Below are positions 58,601 to 64,000 of a stretch of 64,000 bases of DNA, in pieces. Under the pieces are notes generated by a model, which saw only the letters and a list, made by a program, of their open reading frames with translations, was not told where the DNA came from and searched no databases. The stretch's first letter is position 1. Each line of letters opens with the position of its first letter. A program made the translations under genes and the position numbers. This DNA comes from Nematostella vectensis (Eukaryota > Cnidaria > Anthozoa > Actiniaria > Edwardsiidae): positions 6,908,747-6,972,746 of the forward strand of contig NC_064044.1 of NCBI RefSeq assembly GCF_932526225.1. Reading direction: 5' to 3'.

Positions 58601-61327
58601 AAGTTGTCTCAGAAGAAAACAGCAAAGATTGTGTCTACTTCCGGTGCTGATGACAAGCAGGCATCGTCTTCTTCCGGTTCCGGCGAGATCAGTGAAGGGA
58701 ATGTGTATTCATTAAAGGGAGAGCATGAGATTGAAGATGCCGTATACGAGGAAGGAATACTGCTAAAGCCAACAATGAAGGTAAAGGCGTCTCCACAAGA
58801 GGAGAAAAACGAGACCGGGGTGAAAAAAGTACACAAGAAAACCGGTAAGGCAGCTAAGGCGTCCAAGAAGCAAGCAAAAATGGACAAACCATCTAAAAAG
58901 ACTAAACAGGGATCGGTTAAAACTAAGCCAGCAATAAAGGTACGACCACAGAAGGCAAAAGACGAACAAGGAGTGAAGTACGAAAGCAAGAAAACCTATA
59001 AAGTAGTCGTTTCTAAGAAACCAGTTAAACAGGACAAGCCTATTGCAAACAATGTGAAAAATAAAGGTGAACCAGAGATTAAAGTGGTCCCAGAAAAAGC
59101 GAAGGATGAGCCCGGAGTCAAATACGAGAATAAGAAGGGGAGAACGGCTGGCAGGCTAGAGCATGCGAAGGTACATACTTCAGAGAACAAACAGAAGGAC
59201 TTATCGTCTCCCCTAGCACGTGATCGGATAAGCGAGATGGAAGAGATGATCATGGGTGCTGCCGTCAAGGCCAGCAGGCTGAGGGAGGAGGGCGGGGCAG
59301 CTCGGGAGGAGGTTCCAGAATCTGAGGAAGAAGACCACGTGGAGCCTGCTCCGAGTGATTTAGGTAGGTAGCGGAGAGGGTGGATGAGCGGTTGGGGCTG
59401 GGGGGGGGGGGGGGGGTGGGAATAAAAAATAAAGCTGTGAAAAGTTTGTGGTAGAGAGGTACTAGAAGCCGAATAGGAAGACCACGAAGAACCTCTTCCG
59501 AGTAAAATAATAAAAGAGGAAAGGTGGGGCTCGGGACGGCGCTTAGTGAAAGGGATGAGAAAGAGGAGATCCACGAGGAGCTGTTTTAAGAGACATAGGT
59601 AAGAAGGGGCAAAGATGGGCGGGTGGGGCAAAGACGGGAAGTGGTCGGCGACCACTTCCCGTGATGAGGATGTACTGGAACCAAGTAGGAAGGCCTTGAC
59701 CTCCCTATTCCAAGTGACACATGTAAAATGGGTAGGGATGGTGTAGAGATGTGTTTGATGTAGGGAAGAGGGTAGGATGGGGTGTAGGAAAGGGGAAAGG
59801 ATGCTAAGATAGGGTACCGCTGGTCGATAGGCGGACCATTATGAGCCCGTGCTGAGAGATGTGTTTTAAAAAGGGGTGGAAAAGGTAATTGAGGGTGTAG
59901 CGGAAGGTTGCGCCTGCTCGGGAGGAATTGCCGGAAGCCGAAAAAAGAAAAAAAAACGAGGTGACGGGTAGGAGGTTGAAGGGTGTCGAGAGAACAGATG
60001 CTAGCTTATTTGGCTTTAAGGATGATGGATAAAAAAAGATGGGAAAAGATCGTGGAGAGAAGAGCAGGCCTGTAAACTGGATCCCCAAATATATATCGTA
60101 TTAAATATTTTCCCTTATCTGTGGAAATGAATGCTTTGTATGACTCGGGCTTTTTGTGGAAGCGTCAAATGACGGCGTGACATGCCTTCGTTAATGCAAG
60201 CTTATAGCCGCATTGTCACCAGTTTACTTCCGGTCTATTACTTAACAATTTCCGATGATTTTTAACGGAAAACGCGAAAAATATTTCAAAATATTGAAAG
60301 CAGTGTGTATATTGGAAGTTTCTTTGAGGATGTGACTGATAATTTAGAGCGGAGGGCCTGTTTAATATCTCGGATTCTAATAGATTCTTTTGTCTTTTGA
60401 CGGTTGAGGTTTTCGTCAGACCTCCGGAAGTAAACTGGTGACAATCCGGCTTTAACTGGCTTTTTTTAATGTAAAGTGGTTTACTGTGTGCTATGATCTT
60501 AGGTAAAGGTGTTAAAGTGTCCCTGATATTAAATCAAGACTACCATCACGAGTACAGCGAAGAGGACTCCATGGCTTATGAAATACTGGCTCAGAACCTG
60601 AAAAAGGAGGCAAGTAGCACAGAGCAACGCATACAGTTGACTCACAAAATAATGCAAGAAATCTTTACAATTGAAATAAAAAACCTTGAGAAAATTGAAC
60701 AATGCTCGATAGTATAGATAAAAGATGCGCAAAAAGACCCTTGTCACCTAAACATGATATCACTTCTACGTAAACAGGTGGAACAAGTTGTTGGAAGCGA
60801 CTCGGTTGTCTCCGAAATAAGGTTCAGGTAAGAACTCACAAGCGCTGGAAAATTAGCGCCGCGCGAAGTAAATTTGCTAAAACGAAGTTAAAAAAAAATT
60901 TGTTTCCGTGTTTCCTCCACGTCTCAAATTAAGAAAACAAATCGAAAATACTTGGTTGGTTCGTGTATTTATTTGGTGATTTCTAGCCTTGAATCACAAC
61001 CAATAGAATCGTCTTCTTAACTAGTCTACGTACTAATGCCAGCGATCTAGCACCAGAGGGTCGGGATTTCACACTTGTTGCATGTGTTAACTTTCAAGCG
61101 TATCAAACAATCCTTTGTTACTAAAATGTACGTTATTTGCTTTATTTCGTGCTGATGACATTGTTTCATTCTGTCTCTCTTTTAGTAAAGAGAAATCCAA
61201 GAGCAAAGTACCCCGTGTGCTAGCCAAGTTCAAACTTCTTGGAAATGGAGAGACGTTACACAAAGCCGTAAAGGGAGGGTTCATAGAAAACATCGCAGTC
61301 GACCAGAAATTCTTTAAGATTGCTTAG
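55614..61327 (+). CDS. Secreted ShKT / acidic Ser-Gly-rich / Lys-rich / SEA domain protein, 7 exons
   Basis: Exons 55614-55677, 56143-56265, 56687-56938, 57465-59363, 60503-60609, 60778-60827, 61186-61327 give 878 codons in phase. Exon 1 is a signal peptide. Exon 2 is exactly one ShKT domain with six cysteines (starting GSCRDQYRTC). Exons 3-4 (residues about 63-779) are acidic and Ser/Gly-rich with repeated SGSG next to Asp/Glu (for example PSGSGEVDKD, SSSGSGEISEG), matching glycosaminoglycan attachment sites. Two imperfect Lys-rich repeats (IKVRPQKAKDEQGVKYE, IKVVPEKAKDEPGVKYE) follow. Exons 5-7 form a SEA domain (SLILNQDYHHEYSEEDS, KVPRVLAKFKLLG) without the usual GS cleavage motif. Introns 1-4 are all phase 1. 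Intron 5 needs a GC donor (GGAG-GCAAGT). ShKT domains occur in channel-blocking peptides and in many matrix proteins; no clear Lys-Tyr dyad and the long fusion favour a matrix or mucus proteoglycan. Confidence 0.88.
57218..57392. mobile_element. Tc1/pogo-like MITE with TA target
   Basis: CAGTGTAACCTCTGTACAAC at the left and ...GGTTCCACTG at the right, each flanked by TA. The interior contains GTGTCCGTTGTCTAAAAG. A second half-copy (AAAGTGTCCACTTAATTAAGG to GAGGTTCCACC) follows to about 57444. It ends shortly before the 3' splice site of the largest exon. Confidence 0.8.
59364..60205. other. Intron 4 of the ShKT-SEA gene
   Basis: GA/GGG-rich sequence with a G15-17 run at about 59401-59416 and loose repeats of the preceding exon end (GAGGAGGTTCCAGAA/GAGGAATTGCCGGAAGCC). 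No further exon is seen. Confidence 0.6.
60206..60451. mobile_element. 246-bp TTAA-type MITE, third copy, opposite orientation
   Basis: Same length and ends as the copies at 43437 and 46161 but reversed and more diverged; flanks read TTAT and TTTA. It lies in intron 4 just before exon 5. Confidence 0.88.
60905..60992. repeat. Dispersed ~85-bp repeat (pairs with 62183-62270)
   Basis: CCTCCACGTCTCAAATTAAG... through ATACTTGGTTGGTTCGTG and TATTTATTTGGTGATTTC occurs in intron 6 and again 1.3 kb downstream with few changes. Confidence 0.85.
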
Positions 61328-62182
61328 AATCATATTTTTCGGATCCGTGTAAATTCAGAAATGAAGCGTTTTAAGGAAATAGCAGCAATCGCGAATTTGT
61401 ATAACAAATATTACTCGTTTTATGGGGGACTGACATTTCTAATATGGGTAAATAAAAAATTGAACGTACACTTATTTTAAATAAGGTTACACTCGAAAAT
61501 ACATCTATCGTAGCCCGCAGTGGTTCATGGGTAATGAATAAATGGGTAAATCCTTGTATCTGAACGCCTTGTGAGTGTTAAAAGATGCATAAATTTGAAA
61601 ACTTCGAAAACCTGGATTTGCTTTTTTTGATTTTTCTAAGAGTATAACCTTATTTTATTAATAATACATCTGATGGTAAGCTTACAGAGCGTGTAAAAAG
61701 TAGATTTTAAAGCTTATTTTCTTTCCTTTTTATTTAAGACGATAAAATAAAGATTTATTTGTAATTTATAAAATAAAAATATTTTTCATGAACATGTGTG
61801 TTGCAAGAGCCACAAATAATCGATAAACATTAACGCACGATAACGAGGCTAAAAAAGGCGGGAAAACGTGCAAGCGCACTGGGGCGGCTGAGAACGATAA
61901 CGAGAATAAAAAAGGCGGGAAAACGAGCGGGCGCACCAGTCTCGTACCCAGACGACGCGCGTTACATTTTAGGGAGGTTGAAAAAGCGCACGGTGCATGA
62001 CGGTCAGGATGCAGTCGGAATTCGCTTTTTTTTTTTCCGTCTCCGCTTCAGGGTTTCTGTGGATGTGCCGGCAACAGCAAATAACGACTGGGTACGAGTC
62101 TGCGGGCACACTCTGGCGGCGGGAAAGCGTAGGCGTCGCGAAAAGCAAATGTGCGAGAACAGAATTAGAAAATTACAGTTTC
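61328..62182. other. 3' flank of the ShKT-SEA gene with short repeats
   Basis: AATAAA signals cluster at about 61743-61785. CGATAACGAG...AAAAAAGGCGGGAAAACG occurs twice (about 61840 and 61895). CTCGTACCCAG (61942) and CTGGGTACGAG (62089) form an inverted pair that may bound a small MITE. Confidence 0.55.
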
Positions 62183-62270
62183 CGGAAACCTCCACGTCTC
62201 AAATCGATAAAACAAATCGAAAAATACTTGGCTGGTTTGTGTATTTATTTGGTGATTTCGAGCTCTTGAA
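62183..62270. repeat. Dispersed ~85-bp repeat, second copy
   Basis: Matches 60905-60992 in the same orientation; see there. Confidence 0.85.
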
Positions 62271-63108
62271 TTAAAGCACTTGGGATATTTAACAATTATT
62301 CGCCAAAGGCGAAGTGAATAGCGGTGGATAGTCCCCGAGACACAAATTATTACAAATTATTAAATCACTGATGACATAACAACGCATGCATTTGAGAATT
62401 TGAATCCAAAGGCTTAAATAACTTCAACTTTTCCTTTCTATCGTACGTGGCCCAGGGGGACTGAGACCCCGTTCACTTCGGAGTCATTCGGGATTCGGAA
62501 AATTCAATATTGTAGCCACTTCAACCACAGTTTTACCATTCTTTCGACATCGAGGGCTGTGATTGGTTGTATTACACTACATAATGAAGCAATTAAATGC
62601 ATAGTTTTTCTACCAAACTCACCACAAGCTCTGTCAAATAGTTTTCCTATGGGCTTTTCTTTCGGGATAGAAAACAATGGATTTCTTAGGAAGGACTGTG
62701 AAAAGATTTTAAAGTGATGAAAAACATGCCCCGGAAATGACAAGTTATTGTCAAGCAGGATAAGAAGAGTTAGTACATACGTAAGGCCATCTTTTGAGTT
62801 TATTTGTGGGTAACTAAGAACTAGAATAAAATCTTGCATTTCATGCTTTAGAGTACATATTTTTGAATTATATTAACTTATACTTGTTTTAGTGCATCTA
62901 ATTGCTTTATAAAAGGTCATAGAAATAGTCTAGCCCTTGGCCTATCTCCCAGATTGCTATACTAACCCCTAAGTCCCTCGCCAGATCTAACCTTGCTTGG
63001 ATGGACTGCAAGAAAACAAATAGCAACTACATAAGTTTGTATGATTTGAACCTCTATATAACGACCACCCACGGAACCAATAGGCCTTTTTACATTAGCT
63101 TATTTATT
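62271..63108. other. Intergenic, no gene recognised
   Basis: Contains TTCGCCAAAGGCGAAGTGAA (about 62300), a small palindromic repeat. A 111-codon minus-strand frame (62504-62839) has no recognisable domain. Confidence 0.45.
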
Positions 63109-63109
63109 T

Positions 63110-63121
63110 TGTATTTATTTA

Positions 63122-63170
<49 letters not shown>

Positions 63171-63198
63171 GTACGTACTTATTTATTTATTTATTTAC
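63110..63198. repeat. (TTAT)n / (TTAC)n microsatellite
   Basis: TTAT repeats on both sides of about twelve TTAC units. Confidence 0.97.
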
Positions 63199-63419
63199 AA
63201 ACTTATACCGTTAAAAAAGACTAAATCGTACTAACTAAATATTGAGAGCTTGGCTCCACATTAAGTGCACCCTTTCGACTAAGAATAAGCTAAGAATATA
63301 TGTATAGTTAATAACTAATCTTAATCTAAAACTATTTAACTGAATTATGATGTGAGCAAATATATAAAATAAGGATATTGATAGGTAAAATATACAATGT
63401 ACAATATATGATTTGTAAC

Positions 63420-64000
63420 AGTAACATTAGTAGCAGCAGTTACGAGCAGAAGAAACAGTTAGGTTGCGGAAAGAGGAGCACTTGGGGCAAATAGATTTCC
63501 AGGTGTCGTAGCTGTTAGTAAACGCAAATAAGTAGTGGCGAGTTAAACAGGATTTAAACTGTTTAAGTGAGCTAGCAGAGCAAGTAGACGTAGATAGATT
63601 ATTCTACAGTTTAAAGGTACGATTAAAGTAGCTTGATTGAAAACGTTTAGTGCGACATTTAGGAACAGAGAGGTCGAGTGCAGAGCTGTGGCGGGTTAGT
63701 CTAGTTGATTATGTTAGATTTGACAAACGATTCTATGTTAAAATTGTAAAGACCTTCGCGGTATTTGTAATAAAAGAAGATGTCCTTCATCTCATGCCAG
63801 TAGGATAGTGGTAGCAGGTTCAGTTTACTTAGCCGTTCCTTGTATGGGATAGAGTCCTGTATACTGGTATTTAAAATAAATCTAGTTGCGCTTCTTTGTA
63901 CCCTTTCAGTAAATTTAATGCTCTCTATAGCCTGAGGTGCCCAAATTTCGCTAGCATAACCTACATGTGGCCGTACAAACATGAGGTAGAGAGTGCGTTT
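63420..64000 (-). pseudogene. 3' end of a CR1-like LINE reverse-transcriptase ORF, runs off the window
   Basis: On the minus strand from the right edge: RTLYLMFVRPHVGYASEIWA, then RVQRSATRFILN, YKERLSKLNLLPLSYWHEM and FYYKYREGLYNF, the usual C-terminal region of CR1-type reverse transcriptases. The frame meets a stop at about 63701. Similarity continues in another frame (RLTRHSSALDL, then FNRTFKL and a stop, then CLTRHYLFAFT), so it is frameshifted and decayed. The catalytic part would lie right of the window. Confidence 0.87.

Overview
The window looks like nuclear DNA of an animal, most likely a cnidarian (sea-anemone-like anthozoan). This is an inference. It rests on intron-rich genes with GT-AG and a few GC-AG introns, a secreted protein that begins with a ShK-type six-cysteine domain, many short inverted-repeat elements, CG-containing satellites, an APE-type LINE, a hAT transposon and a minimal type I hammerhead ribozyme. 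There are no operons or bacterial features.

Layout. 1-994 is a segmental copy of 11961-12681; it carries exon 5 of an ABHD1/3 gene and runs into the first codons of a 216-residue basic ORF (954-1604). 3270-4030 is a 34/35-bp minisatellite, and 4030-9600 is AT-rich and apparently empty. 10080-15359 (minus) is a complete 8-exon ABHD1/3-type phospholipase gene whose last introns hold duplicated splice-site fragments and a LINE tail. 17530-18730 is a ~150-bp satellite rich in TGACGTCA. 19093-27295 (minus) is a gene with at least 14 coding exons for a HAD + aminoglycoside-phosphotransferase-like protein resembling the N-terminal half of ACAD10. A hammerhead ribozyme lies at 28276-28320. 29999-30790 (plus) is an intronless Tctex-type dynein light-chain gene. 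31108-32350 is a 31-bp minisatellite, and 33166-33618 is a foldback element with a second element nested inside it.

35023-51093 (plus) is an 11-exon membrane-protein gene (1,153 codons as spliced here). Its middle has been tandemly triplicated: the duplication joints lie inside exons, every joint keeps frame, and the protein gains a 150-residue repeat. One copy later took an intact 3.7-kb LINE (39123-42800). 52989-55412 is a hAT transposon with a perfect 8-bp target duplication and a lightly damaged transposase. 55614-61327 (plus) is a seven-exon gene for a secreted ShKT / acidic Ser-Gly-rich / Lys-rich / SEA protein. The right edge (63420-64000, minus) is the 3' end of a decayed CR1-like LINE.

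The genes do not form a pathway. ABHD1/3 and the HAD-APH protein are probably lipid or small-molecule metabolic enzymes. The triplicated gene encodes a multi-pass membrane protein with a promethin-like N-terminus. The ShKT-SEA protein is extracellular. The Tctex protein is cytoskeletal. The most notable items are the in-frame exon triplication, the hammerhead ribozyme, the ShKT-SEA proteoglycan-like protein, and the ORF whose start lies in copied ABHD intron sequence. Exon boundaries were read by eye from splice consensus, phase and family similarity. No alignment or database search was run.
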